DNA of 53,172 nt from Bacteroidota bacterium (GTDB lineage: Bacteria > Bacteroidota > Bacteroidia > NS11-12g > UBA955), in the NCBI GenBank assembly GCA_027490055.1, contig JAIXYV010000036.1:1-53172 (forward strand), in the 5' to 3' direction. The position numbers and the translations under genes are program-made. The notes under the pieces are model-generated. The model had not been told where the DNA came from, searched no databases, and saw nothing but the letters and a program-made list of their open reading frames with translations. Of this stretch, positions 35,518 to 45,884 are shown piece by piece; positions within the stretch are counted from its first letter, which is position 1; each line of letters opens with the position of its first letter.

Positions 35518-37405
35518 GTAAATATATTATAAACACTGTGCCCTTATCAGGAACACTTTCTATTTCAATTTTACCGTCCATGGCTTCGACCTGATTTTTA
35601 GTGATAAATAAACCAAATCCAACAGCATCACTGTTGCCATGAAAGGTCTGGAACATGCCAAAGATAGCATCCTTATGCTTGCTTAAGTCGATGCCAATGC
35701 CATTGTCCTCGACAACCAAACAATCAAAACTATTAACTTTAGAATTGCTGATTTTAACAATTGGCTTTCTATCAGGTGAACGGTACTTTATCGCATTCGT
35801 AATCAAGTTCAATAAGATACTTTCAATAAATGCAGGAATCAATTGTGCACTAAATCCTGGGTCAGTATCATTTATTACTTCTGCACCTGTCTCTTTAATT
35901 AACTGATTAATCACTGTACAGGTTTTATTGATCTCCTGATGGATATTAATCAATTTGTACTGCTTGTCTGAATTTGTCTGAACCTTGATGTACTCTGACA
36001 AATTAGTGATGGTCTCATCTAGTTTTTCAGTGCTGGCTTTCAGCATGTTAATTAACTGACTGCGCTCGGCTTCCTCTTTACTTGTTTGTAATAGATTCAC
36101 AATGCCAGATATGTTGGTGTTGTGGGAGCGGATATTGTGAGAAACAATATGAGTGAAATTGTTAAGCCATCTATTTTGATCATTGCTTTTCTTTAGCAAT
36201 TCCTGTAACTTAATCTCGTTGGTTCTTCTGTCTGTGATGTCCTGAGATATGCCATGAACGCCTATAGGTGCACCTTTGTTGTCGAACTCAAAATGGGTTT
36301 CAGAATACAAAAATCTGATACTGCCATCTGGTCTGATGATTCTGTGGTACATACTATAGTCCTTCAAGGTTTTATACCCCTGATCGATAATGGCTTTAAC
36401 ATCATCATAATCTTCAGGATGGATAAAAGACAGCCACGAATCAAAAGTGTGATCGAAGTTATGCGATGTAATGCCATATATCCTGTAGGCTTCGTCTGAC
36501 CAGCGCGCTGAATTGGTTTTAAAGTTTAAATCCCAGTTGCCTAAATGCGCTATCTCCTGGGCCTGCTTAAGTCGATTCTGACTTCTGATCAACGACTTTT
36601 CGAAAAGCTTTCTTTCCGTCACATCACTGGAGATGGCAGCAATACCAATCACTTTGTCTTTTTCCCAAATTGGATTGAAGGCAATCTCTGTCCATATCTC
36701 ATTAGGCTCAAAGGAATGCTCAATCAAAGAATAGGATTCGCCATTAAAAACCCTCTTGGAATAAATTTTAAAACGATCAATTCTGTCAGATTCAGCTTCG
36801 TATTCTAAAAACGAATCGCCAACCTTTGGTATGACGTTAAACTGCTTGAACACACGGTTCTCAAACGGGATATTGAAGGTGATTAATTTAAAGTCGCGGT
36901 CAAAACTCCAGATTAAGGACTGGCTGTTGTTGATTAATGCCTTTAAATTCTCCTTTTCAAAGTCGAAACTCTTTTCAAGTTTTGTCTTTTCTGCCTCCGT
37001 TTTTTTGACAGCGGTGATATCCGCTGAACGGATTAAAATGCCAATCAATTGTCCGTCCTTGTCAAATGCCTGACTGAAATTTGATTCAACATATTTAGTG
37101 TACTTGTCTGTTAATTGTAAGCTGGAGATATTACTCTCTGTGCTCCCTGACAATACTTTCTCAAAAATTTGCTTTAGTGTCTCTTTCTGTTCATCAGGAC
37201 TAATGTCAAAGATGGACATGCCTGCCTGGATTTCTATATTGAAGAATTTTAAGTATTGCTTTTTAACTTTATCGTTGAAAGCTATTAAACAATAATCTCT
37301 GTCCAACAATAAATAATTCTGATCTGAATTATTGGCAATCAATGACAGGTTCGCATCAAATTTATTGTTGTCATATGGCGTCGTGTCACTGTTTTGTTGT
37401 GTCAT
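35504..37405 (-). CDS. Multi-PAS sensor histidine kinase
   Basis: Repeated PAS/PAC (RIIRPDGSIRFLYSETHFEFDNKGAPIGVHGISQDITDR); H-box NFTHIVSHNIRSH; HATPase NLITNAIKYRSP, DNGIGIDL, GFGLFI. Confidence 0.93.
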   Translation of the reverse strand: MTQQNSDTTPYDNNKFDANLSLIANNSDQNYLLLDRDYCLIAFNDKVKKQYLKFFNIEIQAGMSIFDISPDEQKETLKQIFEKVLSGSTESNISSLQLTDKYTKYVESNFSQAFDKDGQLIGILIRSADITAVKKTEAEKTKLEKSFDFEKENLKALINNSQSLIWSFDRDFKLITFNIPFENRVFKQFNVIPKVGDSFLEYEAESDRIDRFKIYSKRVFNGESYSLIEHSFEPNEIWTEIAFNPIWEKDKVIGIAAISSDVTERKLFEKSLIRSQNRLKQAQEIAHLGNWDLNFKTNSARWSDEAYRIYGITSHNFDHTFDSWLSFIHPEDYDDVKAIIDQGYKTLKDYSMYHRIIRPDGSIRFLYSETHFEFDNKGAPIGVHGISQDITDRRTNEIKLQELLKKSNDQNRWLNNFTHIVSHNIRSHNTNISGIVNLLQTSKEEAERSQLINMLKASTEKLDETITNLSEYIKVQTNSDKQYKLINIHQEINKTCTVINQLIKETGAEVINDTDPGFSAQLIPAFIESILLNLITNAIKYRSPDRKPIVKISNSKVNSFDCLVVEDNGIGIDLSKHKDAIFGMFQTFHGNSDAVGFGLFITKNQVEAMDGKIEIESVPDKGTVFIIYLHEKN

Positions 37406-37675
37406 GATTAGGTACAGAAAAGAGAGGGATTTATCCTACAATATTACTGATATAATCACAATTTAACAATATTATTTTATTGATTTTGATTTAAAGTATA
37501 ATATGTTTTTTAAACTTTTTCATAATCACAACTTATTTATTGTCAGAGAGTTTATTTTTTTAAAAATACGTTGTGATGAAGCTCAGCATGTTGTAAATCA
37601 TATTTAATAAACGCTTTAATCTTAAATCTATTTCTCTGATAAAAAGTAGATTGTTTGATTGAAGTTTCAATGATT

Positions 37676-38692
37676 TTAGGAATTGGTATAGGATCTTAAT
37701 TTATCAATTACAGTCTTCATGTCTTCAGGTAACTCGCTCTCAAAATGCACATTTTCTCTGGTTCTTGGATGAATAAACCCTAATGTTCTGGCATGCAATG
37801 CCTGTCTGGGTAGGATTTCAAAACAGTTCTGTATGAATTGCTCGTACTTAGGAAGCTTAGAGGTCTTTAATATTTTCAAACCTCCATAACTTTCGTCGGC
37901 AAATAGGGTATGACCAATATGCTTCATATGCGCCCTTATCTGATGCGTTCTGCCGGTTTCTAACTGACACTCTATTAAGGTGCAAAATCCAAATCGCTCC
38001 AAAACTCTGTAATGTGTTACGGCATGCTTACCTATTGCAGGGTCTGAAAACACACCCGATAAACGTCGGTCCTTTAAATCTCTGCCAATATTACCTGTGA
38101 TGGTGCCTTTGTCTTCTTTGACATCGCCCCAAACTATGGCGTTGTATATGCGACTGATGCTGTGGTAGAAAAACTGCTTGGCCAAATACACCAGGGCGTC
38201 TTCTGATTTAGCAATCAGGATTAATCCGCTGGTGTTCTTGTCAATTCTATGAACCAGTCCAGGGCGCATCTCGTCTGAATACTTCGGCAATTGCTTGAAA
38301 TGGTACAATAAAGCATTTACTAAAGTGCCCGAATAATTATTAAAACCTGGATGTACCACCATGCCCGGTGACTTGTTGACCAAAATTAAATCTTCGTCTT
38401 CGTAGGCAATGTCAAATGGAATATCTTCAGCTATCAGTTCAGGATTCCTGGGTGGATTTGGCAATACAACCGTTACAATATCCGCTGGTTTTATCTGATA
38501 ATTGCTCTTTACTTTCTTGTTGTTCACCAGGATACTGCCAAACTCAATGCCTTTCTGGACCTTTGTTCTGGTGGCATGTTCTATCCTCATCGTAACAAAT
38601 TTGTCCAGTCGCATCAACGACTGACCTTTATCTGCCACAATCCTGTGGTGTTCAAATAACTCCTGCTCTTCGTTTAAGTCTTCTTCTATCAA
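37676..38692 (-). CDS. RluA family pseudouridine synthase (TTG start)
   Basis: S4 domain then PGLVHRIDKNTSGLILIAKSEDALVYLAKQF; LETGRTHQIRAHMKHIGHTLFAD. Confidence 0.95.
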   Translation of the reverse strand: MIEEDLNEEQELFEHHRIVADKGQSLMRLDKFVTMRIEHATRTKVQKGIEFGSILVNNKKVKSNYQIKPADIVTVVLPNPPRNPELIAEDIPFDIAYEDEDLILVNKSPGMVVHPGFNNYSGTLVNALLYHFKQLPKYSDEMRPGLVHRIDKNTSGLILIAKSEDALVYLAKQFFYHSISRIYNAIVWGDVKEDKGTITGNIGRDLKDRRLSGVFSDPAIGKHAVTHYRVLERFGFCTLIECQLETGRTHQIRAHMKHIGHTLFADESYGGLKILKTSKLPKYEQFIQNCFEILPRQALHARTLGFIHPRTRENVHFESELPEDMKTVIDKLRSYTNS

Positions 38693-38769
38693 AATCTCTG
38701 CAATATTATAACAAACATGACATTTAATTTGATATTATCCCTCTATAATGTGTATTTTCGCACAAAATT

Positions 38770-39765
38770 ATGACGCAAATTACACACGAATCAGCCCTGA
38801 ATAACTTTTTTCATCAGGTAAATTATGCACTGACCAATTTCCATGAACATGGTCTGAAAGCAACAAGTTTTAACAACATCATCATCGGTGGTCTTGGTGG
38901 CTCCGGTATAGGTGGTCGTATCGCCAAAAATTATCTGGCAGATAAAATTTCACTTCCTATCGAAGTGTATAGCGACTATACTTTACCTGCTTATGCAAGT
39001 AATAAAAGCTTAATCATCCTAAGCTCTTATAGCGGACTTACCGAAGAGACTCTGGCAATGTACGATAAAGCCCGCAGTATCGGCGCTACGATAGTTTGCA
39101 TCACTTCTGGTGGCACTTTACTGGATCTGGCCAAAGAGAATAACATCCCTTACTATATCGTAGAAGGTGGATACCAGCCTCGTATGGCGCTTGGTTTTTC
39201 GCTCAGCTATAACCTGTTAATTCTGGGTGAATTGTTCGGTCTCGAAGTAAAATCTGAACTTCAATCTCTAAAAGCACTTTACGATAACTCAGCTGCTGAA
39301 CAAGCTCGCGCTAATGACATGCTGGAGTTTTTCAAAAATAATCTTGACAACAAATTTGTTATCGTGGCAGACGCTGTTACCGAAGCGATCGGTATCCGTT
39401 TTTGTCAGCAAATTCAAGAGAATGCCAAAGTGGAAGCATTTATCAACGTACTCCCTGAAGCCAATCACAATGTCTTCGAAACCTACTATGGTAAACTGCC
39501 AACTAACTTTATCTTCATGAATTCTCAAACCAACGACAGAAATATCGGTCGCTTTGGTTACCTAAAAGAATTACTGGAAAATCAAGGTAATAAAATCTAT
39601 GAATTGACGCTTAACGGTGGTTCAATCTCTGAACTCTATAAGACTATTCATATGAACGATTGGTTCTCTATTTTGCTTTCCAATGTTAAAGGTGCAGATA
39701 ATATGAGTGTACCTAATATCAGTGGTCTAAAATCATTCCTTCTGAGAATGAATGCTTCTAATTAA
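38770..39765 (+). CDS. SIS-domain bifunctional phosphoglucose/phosphomannose isomerase-like protein
   Basis: IIGGLGGSGIGGRIAKNYL; SSYSGLTEETLAMYDKA; NVLPEANHNVFETY. Confidence 0.88.
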   Translation: MTQITHESALNNFFHQVNYALTNFHEHGLKATSFNNIIIGGLGGSGIGGRIAKNYLADKISLPIEVYSDYTLPAYASNKSLIILSSYSGLTEETLAMYDKARSIGATIVCITSGGTLLDLAKENNIPYYIVEGGYQPRMALGFSLSYNLLILGELFGLEVKSELQSLKALYDNSAAEQARANDMLEFFKNNLDNKFVIVADAVTEAIGIRFCQQIQENAKVEAFINVLPEANHNVFETYYGKLPTNFIFMNSQTNDRNIGRFGYLKELLENQGNKIYELTLNGGSISELYKTIHMNDWFSILLSNVKGADNMSVPNISGLKSFLLRMNASN

Positions 39766-39768
39766 TAC

Positions 39769-40788
39769 ATGAAACTCGTTACATATAAAAATCAGGACGA
39801 TAATGCTCGTCTTGGCCTGTTAATCGGTCAGAGAATTCACGATGCTGCCCTTAACAATTCAGCTTTGCCTGACAATATGCTGGCTTTTTTAAATGCAGGT
39901 GAAAGAGGCATGGACCTCATGCGCGAAACTGAAAGAATGATCATGGAAGGTCGCGGTATCAGCGAAGGTTTTGCCTACAACGATGATCTGCTTTTGGCTC
40001 CCGTACCTAATCCAACCAGTTGTCGCGATGGTTATGCCTTCAGACAGCATGTTGAGGCTGCCAGAAGAAACCGTGGTGTGGCCATGATTCCTGAATTTGA
40101 CGAATATCCTATCATGTACTTCACCAACCATAACGCTATTCAAGGTCCAGGTGAAATCTGGTGCATGCCCGACCATTTTAATAAACTCGATTTCGAACTT
40201 GAAGTGGCTGTGGTACTCGGAAAAACAGGTAGAAATGTTAAAGCTGAAAAAGCCGATGAATACATAGCTGGCTATATGATCATGAACGATATGAGCGCAA
40301 GAACTCTGCAAATGGAGGAAATGCTGCTAAATCTCGGACCAGCAAAAGGGAAGGACTTTTCTACAGTGATCGGTCCGTACATGGTTACCCCTGATGAACT
40401 TGCCAATTTTAATAAAGCGGCTAAACCTAATCACGTGGGTAATAATTTTGCCCTGGATATGAAATGCTGGGTAAACGGTCAGCTGGTTAGCAGCGGTAGC
40501 ACCGGTGATATGGACTGGACTTTCGCTGAAATTATTGAACGTTGTGCCTATGGTGTCGATGTTTATGCTGGAGATGTGATTGGCTCTGGTACTGTTGGTA
40601 CTGGTTGTTTCCTCGAATTAAATGGCACCGGTTTACTTAACGATAAAAATTATCCGGTTCAATGGCTGAAACCAAATGATGTTGTTGAAATGGAAATTAC
40701 TGGTCTTGGTAAACTTACTAATACCATCAAAGCCGTAGAATCAGATTTCTCAATTTTGGCTTTAAAGAAAAAAACAGCCTCTCTGTAA
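39769..40788 (+). CDS. Fumarylacetoacetate hydrolase family protein
   Basis: DFELEVAVVLGKTGRNV...AGYMIMNDMSARTLQ...GKDFSTVIGPYMVTPDEL...GDVIGSGTVGTGCFLE. Confidence 0.92.
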   Translation: MKLVTYKNQDDNARLGLLIGQRIHDAALNNSALPDNMLAFLNAGERGMDLMRETERMIMEGRGISEGFAYNDDLLLAPVPNPTSCRDGYAFRQHVEAARRNRGVAMIPEFDEYPIMYFTNHNAIQGPGEIWCMPDHFNKLDFELEVAVVLGKTGRNVKAEKADEYIAGYMIMNDMSARTLQMEEMLLNLGPAKGKDFSTVIGPYMVTPDELANFNKAAKPNHVGNNFALDMKCWVNGQLVSSGSTGDMDWTFAEIIERCAYGVDVYAGDVIGSGTVGTGCFLELNGTGLLNDKNYPVQWLKPNDVVEMEITGLGKLTNTIKAVESDFSILALKKKTASL

Positions 40789-40807
40789 AATATTAGTTAT
40801 AGTTAGT

Positions 40808-40840
40808 AAAAAAGGGAGATACTTTATCTCCCTTTTTTTT
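40808..40840. terminator. Intrinsic terminator
   Basis: aaaaaagggagat-actttatctccctttttttt hairpin and T tract. Confidence 0.9.
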
Positions 40841-40884
40841 TAGGTTTGATTGGTGTTTGTCTATCACAACTGCCAATAAGAATC

Positions 40885-42009
40885 TTGAAAAAAAATACTC
40901 CTGACTACAACCATGAACTACCATACCTCATGGCACTTACCATGATTAATGGTATAGGTAATCACCTGGCCAAACTTCTATATACCCATTGTGGTAGCGC
41001 CAAAGCTGTATTTCAGGAAAAGCTTTCCTTGCTAAAAAAAATACCTGGTATAGGCGCTCTAACTGCTAAAAACATAGTGGCTTTTAACCAGTTTGATGCT
41101 ATTGAAAGTGAATTAAAACTGATTCAAAAACATCACATAAATACTATATTGTACTTCGACGATGCATACCCTAAAAGACTTAAAGAAATTGAAGATAGTC
41201 CTCTGGTTCTTTTTTCAAAAGGGAAGGCTTCCTTGGATACTTCACGGATGCTGGCTGTAGTCGGTACCCGTAACGCAACGTCTTACGGAAAACAATTCAC
41301 CGACGAACTGATTGAAGCCCTTAAACCCTATAACACAACCATCGTCAGTGGTCTGGCTTACGGCACAGATACGAATGTTCACAAAGCTTGTTTAAAAAAT
41401 AATATCCCAACTATCGGTGTCATGGGCCACGGTTTCTCTACTATCTATCCGGGTGTCAATCGCAAACTGGCTGCTGATATGCTTCAGGATGGTGCACTTC
41501 TTACCGAGTTTAAATACAATACCCCGGGCACTAAAGAAAACTTCCCTCGCAGAAACAGAATAGTCGCCGCCATGTGCGATGCCGTTATCGTTGTTGAAAG
41601 TGGTAGCAAGGGTGGTAGTATGATTACTGCCGATCTGGCGAATCAATATAACCGCGATGTCTTTGCTTTGCCGGGTAAAATAACCGATACCTACAGTCTG
41701 GGTTGCAACCGTCTTATCAGTCAGCATCAGGCTGCTATAGTCGACTCAGTCTCTGGAATGATTAGCCTCCTGGGGTACGATTCTGTCACTAAACCTGCTG
41801 CTGCAAACAATCTGCAATTGCTCTTGTCTCTCAATCAGGATGAAACCCAAATTGTCAATGTGCTGAAATCTGGTGATGCTGGAATTGATCAGTTGTATTA
41901 TGCAACGGGACTGCCAATGACTAAGCTGGCCTTTCTCTTACTGGATCTCGAATTCAGAGGTGTTTTAAGAAACCTGCCAGGTAAAATTTATCAGCTCTGT
42001 GCCTGTTGA
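40885..42009 (+). CDS. dprA: DNA-processing protein DprA (start uncertain; TTG at 40885 or 40846)
   Basis: VGTRNATSYGKQFTDEL, VSGLAYGTDTNVHKACL, GVMGHGFSTIYPGVNRKLA, FPRRNRIVAAMCDAVIVVES. Confidence 0.92.
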   Translation: MKKNTPDYNHELPYLMALTMINGIGNHLAKLLYTHCGSAKAVFQEKLSLLKKIPGIGALTAKNIVAFNQFDAIESELKLIQKHHINTILYFDDAYPKRLKEIEDSPLVLFSKGKASLDTSRMLAVVGTRNATSYGKQFTDELIEALKPYNTTIVSGLAYGTDTNVHKACLKNNIPTIGVMGHGFSTIYPGVNRKLAADMLQDGALLTEFKYNTPGTKENFPRRNRIVAAMCDAVIVVESGSKGGSMITADLANQYNRDVFALPGKITDTYSLGCNRLISQHQAAIVDSVSGMISLLGYDSVTKPAAANNLQLLLSLNQDETQIVNVLKSGDAGIDQLYYATGLPMTKLAFLLLDLEFRGVLRNLPGKIYQLCAC

Positions 42010-42094
42010 GGTTTGTCGTTTAACCGTCAAATTTATATTTATCTCGATTAGCCGTCTAGGGTTAGCTTATTTCTTTTATATTTGAAGTTTGAAT

Positions 42095-43744
42095 ATGAAA
42101 AGTATCATTCTAAGCTTGTCTTTTATTTGCACAACTGCAATCTTCGCAGCTAAACCTGTAGATTCTATTGCCCTAAAACTGGCCACCTATAAAAAAGTAA
42201 AATTAACTTCCGATCTCTCTAAGCTGGGTCCGGAAGAAAGAGAAGGTGTTAAATTGCTCATTAGAGCCGCTGAAATGGTTGATATGGCTTTTCGCGCTCA
42301 GGCTTACGGTTCTAATTTTGCCGTTGACACGGTGATGGATTCGGAAATCGTTCAGTTCATGCAGATCAATTATGGCCCGTGGGACCGTTTGGATAATAAC
42401 AAACCATTTGTGAAAGGTGCCGGCGTGAAACCTCCAGGAGCAAATTTCTATCCTACCGATATGAGACAATCGGAGTTTGATAGCTTAAATGATCCCAGAA
42501 AAAACAGTCCGTATACCATTATTGTCCGAGAAGATGGTCAACTGAAAGTTGTTCCGTATTCTGAAGCCTATGTTCAGTTTCTCAGAGAAGCTTCACAATC
42601 GCTTAGAGTTGCAGCAGATTTCTTTAAAGACTCAATGTTCAGCTTGTACCTGCGCAGCAGAGCTGAAGCACTTATGACAGATAACTACGATGCCAGTGAT
42701 CGTCTGTGGCTGGATATGAAAACCAATAGATTTGATATCATTATTGGTCCGATCGAAACCTATGAAGATAAACTCTATGGTATTAAAACAGCTTTTGAAG
42801 CGTATGTCTTGGTGAAAGATATGGAGTGGAGTCAGCGTCTTGAAAAGTATATCGCTTACCTGCCTGAACTGCAAAAAGGCTTACCAGTCGACAATAAATA
42901 CAAAGAAGAACTAGCCGGTTCAAGCAGCCAGCTAAATGCTTACGATATCATCTATTATGCGGGAGATTGTAACTCAGGTAGCAAAACCATCGCGGTAAAT
43001 CTACCAAATGATGAAAAACTGCAAGCCGAAAAAGGAACTCGCAGAAGTCAGTTTAAAAACACAATTAAATCAAAGTTTGATTTTATCATGTTGCCAATTG
43101 CTGGCGAACTTGTGGCGCCTGAACAAAGAAAGCACGTTACCTTTAATGCCTTTTTCTCTAATACCATGTTCCATGAAGTGGCGCACGGTCTGGGTGTTAA
43201 AAACACTGTCAATGGTAAAGGTACAGTGCAGCAAGCCTTAGGTGCGCACTACAGCGCCCTTGAAGAAGGTAAAGCAGATATCCTCGGTCTGTATATGATC
43301 ACTCAGTTGTATAACAAGAAAGTGCTTACCGATGGCGAGCTCATGGATTATTACGTGACGTTTATGGCTGGTATTTTCCGCTCTGTTAGATTCGGTGCAG
43401 CAAGTGCGCACGGTCAGGCAAACATGATTCGCTTTAATTATTTCCTGGATAATGGTGCTTTTGTTAAAGACCCTAAATCAGGTTTTTACAAAGTGGATTT
43501 TGAGAAAATGCAAAAAGCTATGAACAGTCTTAGTGCATTGATTCTTGAGCTTCAGGGCAACGGCGATCTTGAAGGGGTTAAAAAACTCATTGCAGATATG
43601 GGTTCTATCCGTCCTGAACTTCAGAAAGATCTCAATAAATTGACTAGTAAAAATATTCCTGTCGACCTGGTGTTCGAGCAAGGTGCAGAAGTTCTGGAAC
43701 TCAACAAACCTGCAGAAATAGAGATGCCTAACGCTAAACCATAA
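42095..43744 (+). CDS. Peptidase family M49 (dipeptidyl peptidase III)-like zinc hydrolase
   Basis: FHEVAHGLGVKNT...ALEEGKADILGLYMI zinc-site pattern; signal peptide. Confidence 0.7.
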   Translation: MKSIILSLSFICTTAIFAAKPVDSIALKLATYKKVKLTSDLSKLGPEEREGVKLLIRAAEMVDMAFRAQAYGSNFAVDTVMDSEIVQFMQINYGPWDRLDNNKPFVKGAGVKPPGANFYPTDMRQSEFDSLNDPRKNSPYTIIVREDGQLKVVPYSEAYVQFLREASQSLRVAADFFKDSMFSLYLRSRAEALMTDNYDASDRLWLDMKTNRFDIIIGPIETYEDKLYGIKTAFEAYVLVKDMEWSQRLEKYIAYLPELQKGLPVDNKYKEELAGSSSQLNAYDIIYYAGDCNSGSKTIAVNLPNDEKLQAEKGTRRSQFKNTIKSKFDFIMLPIAGELVAPEQRKHVTFNAFFSNTMFHEVAHGLGVKNTVNGKGTVQQALGAHYSALEEGKADILGLYMITQLYNKKVLTDGELMDYYVTFMAGIFRSVRFGAASAHGQANMIRFNYFLDNGAFVKDPKSGFYKVDFEKMQKAMNSLSALILELQGNGDLEGVKKLIADMGSIRPELQKDLNKLTSKNIPVDLVFEQGAEVLELNKPAEIEMPNAKP

Positions 43745-43796
43745 TTTGGCACAATATTTCCTATAATTCTGCGTATACATGTTAAATCAAAATCTG

Positions 43797-45884
43797 ATGA
43801 GAAAAATCAAATATTCCCTAATGTTATTGCCGGCCTTTGTTTTATTAACTCTGGCCTTCTGTTTTAGACAAGATACTTCTGACAACGAAGGTACCCTCTC
43901 TCAAACTATTGTTGAAGTACTAGAAAATTATCACTACGAACCAAAGCTAATCAACGATAAATTCTCTAAAGAGTTATTCGATCTTTACCTTAAACGTTTG
44001 GATAGCGATAAACGTTTCTTTTTAAAAGCCGATATTGATTCTTTAAAGAAATATGAACTGGCGTTAGACGACCAGGCTAAAGAAGGCAGATACCAGTTTT
44101 TTGATGTTGTGAATGCGATGCATCTCTCCAGAGTTGCAAGAGCAGAAGTCTATTACAAAGAGTTTCTGGCTAAACCATTTGATTTTAAAACCAACGAATA
44201 TCTGGATTTTGATGAAGAACACCCTGTATACCTAAACACAGATGCTGAATTGAAAGAGTTCTGGCGCAAAAATTTAAAACGTCAGGTGCTCGAAAGACTC
44301 TCTTCTAAAATGGATATTCAGGAAAGAGCTCAGACCAAAAAAGATACCTTCGTAAAAATCAAACCATACGATACCCTCGAACTGGAAGCGAGAAAAGAGG
44401 TGCTTAAAAATCACACCGATTGGTTCTCGCGTTTGAAAAAATTTGATAAGAAAGATAAACTCAGCATGTATATCAATTGCATGACTGAAATCTTTGATCC
44501 TCATACCAACTACTTCCCGCCCGCTGATAAAGAAAACTTCGATATCCGTATGAGCGGCAAATTAGAAGGTATTGGTGCTCAGCTTCAGGAAAAAGATGGC
44601 TTCCTTAAAGTGGCGTCTATCGTTCCAGGCAGTCCGAGCTACAAACAAGGTCAGCTTAAAGGCGGTGATATCATTCTTAAAGTTGCTCAGGGTGCTGCTG
44701 AACCTGTAGATGTTACCAACATGAAAATTGATGATGCGATCAAGCTTATCAGAGGTAAGAAAGGTACCGAAGTGCGCCTTACTGTTAGAAAACCAGACGA
44801 AACCATCGTCATCATTCCAATCATCAGAGATGTGGTTGTCATGGAAGATACGTATGCCAAATCTATGATCATCGAGAAAGACGGTCAGAAATATGGCTAT
44901 ATCAATTTGCCTAGTTTCTATGTCGATATGAACGATAACAATGGTCGCTCTTGCGCCAATGATGTTGCTGAAGAAATTAAAAAATTAAAACAAGATAAAA
45001 TAAAAGGTATTATCCTCGACCTAAGAAATAATGGTGGTGGATCTCTAGGTGATGTGGTTAAAATGGGTGGTCTGTTTATTGATCAGGGACCAATGTGCCT
45101 GGTTAAACCTCGTCAGTCTTCACCTGAAGTATTGAAAGACAATGATGGTAATGTCCTTTGGGATGGTGCACTCACTATCATGGTAAACGAAAGCAGTGCC
45201 TCTGCTTCTGAAATCCTTGCCGCAGCGATGCAGGATTACAAACGTGCAACTATTATCGGTACACCTACCTTTGGTAAAGGTACTGTGCAAACCTTCTTCG
45301 ATCTGGATCAGGGCATGGGTCGCGCTGATGCCGATAAACTGGGCTCTATCAAAATTACGATTCAGAAATTCTATCGTATCAATGGTGCTACCACCCAGTT
45401 GGTTGGTGTTACTCCCGACGTTATTATTCCTGATCGCTACCGCTACCTGAAATTCGGTGAAAAAGAAAATGAATTTGCTTTGGGTGCCGATAAAATCATG
45501 AAAGCACCATACTCTATAACCAGTAACTGGGAAAGTAAAATTAAAAACTCTGCTGTTAAAAGTGATAAACGTATCAAGGAAAATTCGCTCTTCCAGGAAA
45601 TAGAAGTCTTTGCTCAGAAAATTGAAAAACTCAACAGCAAAACAAGGTTTACTTTGAACCTGACCGAGTACCGCGAGGAAATCAAACAATCAGAAGCCGA
45701 TAATAAGAAGTATGAAGAAATGATGAAGGGTATTCAAACCCTTAAAGTTTCTAATACATCTAAAGATGATAAGGAAATCAGTAACGATGAAATCAAACGC
45801 AAAGTAAAAGCAGATTGGAATAAATCGTTTGAAAAGGATATCTATATCCAGGAGGCTGTTAACGTTTTAAAAGATTTAAATTGA
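43797..45884 (+). CDS. Carboxy-terminal processing peptidase (S41, Tsp/Prc-like)
   Basis: FDPHTNYFPPADKENFDIRMSGKLEGIGAQL; PDZ; VNESSASASEILAAAMQDYKRATIIGTPTFGKGTVQ. Confidence 0.95.
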   Translation: MRKIKYSLMLLPAFVLLTLAFCFRQDTSDNEGTLSQTIVEVLENYHYEPKLINDKFSKELFDLYLKRLDSDKRFFLKADIDSLKKYELALDDQAKEGRYQFFDVVNAMHLSRVARAEVYYKEFLAKPFDFKTNEYLDFDEEHPVYLNTDAELKEFWRKNLKRQVLERLSSKMDIQERAQTKKDTFVKIKPYDTLELEARKEVLKNHTDWFSRLKKFDKKDKLSMYINCMTEIFDPHTNYFPPADKENFDIRMSGKLEGIGAQLQEKDGFLKVASIVPGSPSYKQGQLKGGDIILKVAQGAAEPVDVTNMKIDDAIKLIRGKKGTEVRLTVRKPDETIVIIPIIRDVVVMEDTYAKSMIIEKDGQKYGYINLPSFYVDMNDNNGRSCANDVAEEIKKLKQDKIKGIILDLRNNGGGSLGDVVKMGGLFIDQGPMCLVKPRQSSPEVLKDNDGNVLWDGALTIMVNESSASASEILAAAMQDYKRATIIGTPTFGKGTVQTFFDLDQGMGRADADKLGSIKITIQKFYRINGATTQLVGVTPDVIIPDRYRYLKFGEKENEFALGADKIMKAPYSITSNWESKIKNSAVKSDKRIKENSLFQEIEVFAQKIEKLNSKTRFTLNLTEYREEIKQSEADNKKYEEMMKGIQTLKVSNTSKDDKEISNDEIKRKVKADWNKSFEKDIYIQEAVNVLKDLN

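Noticed and set aside
45120-45689. Minus ORF of 189 aa
   Set aside because: Antisense of the S41 peptidase gene; Phe-rich, no domain.
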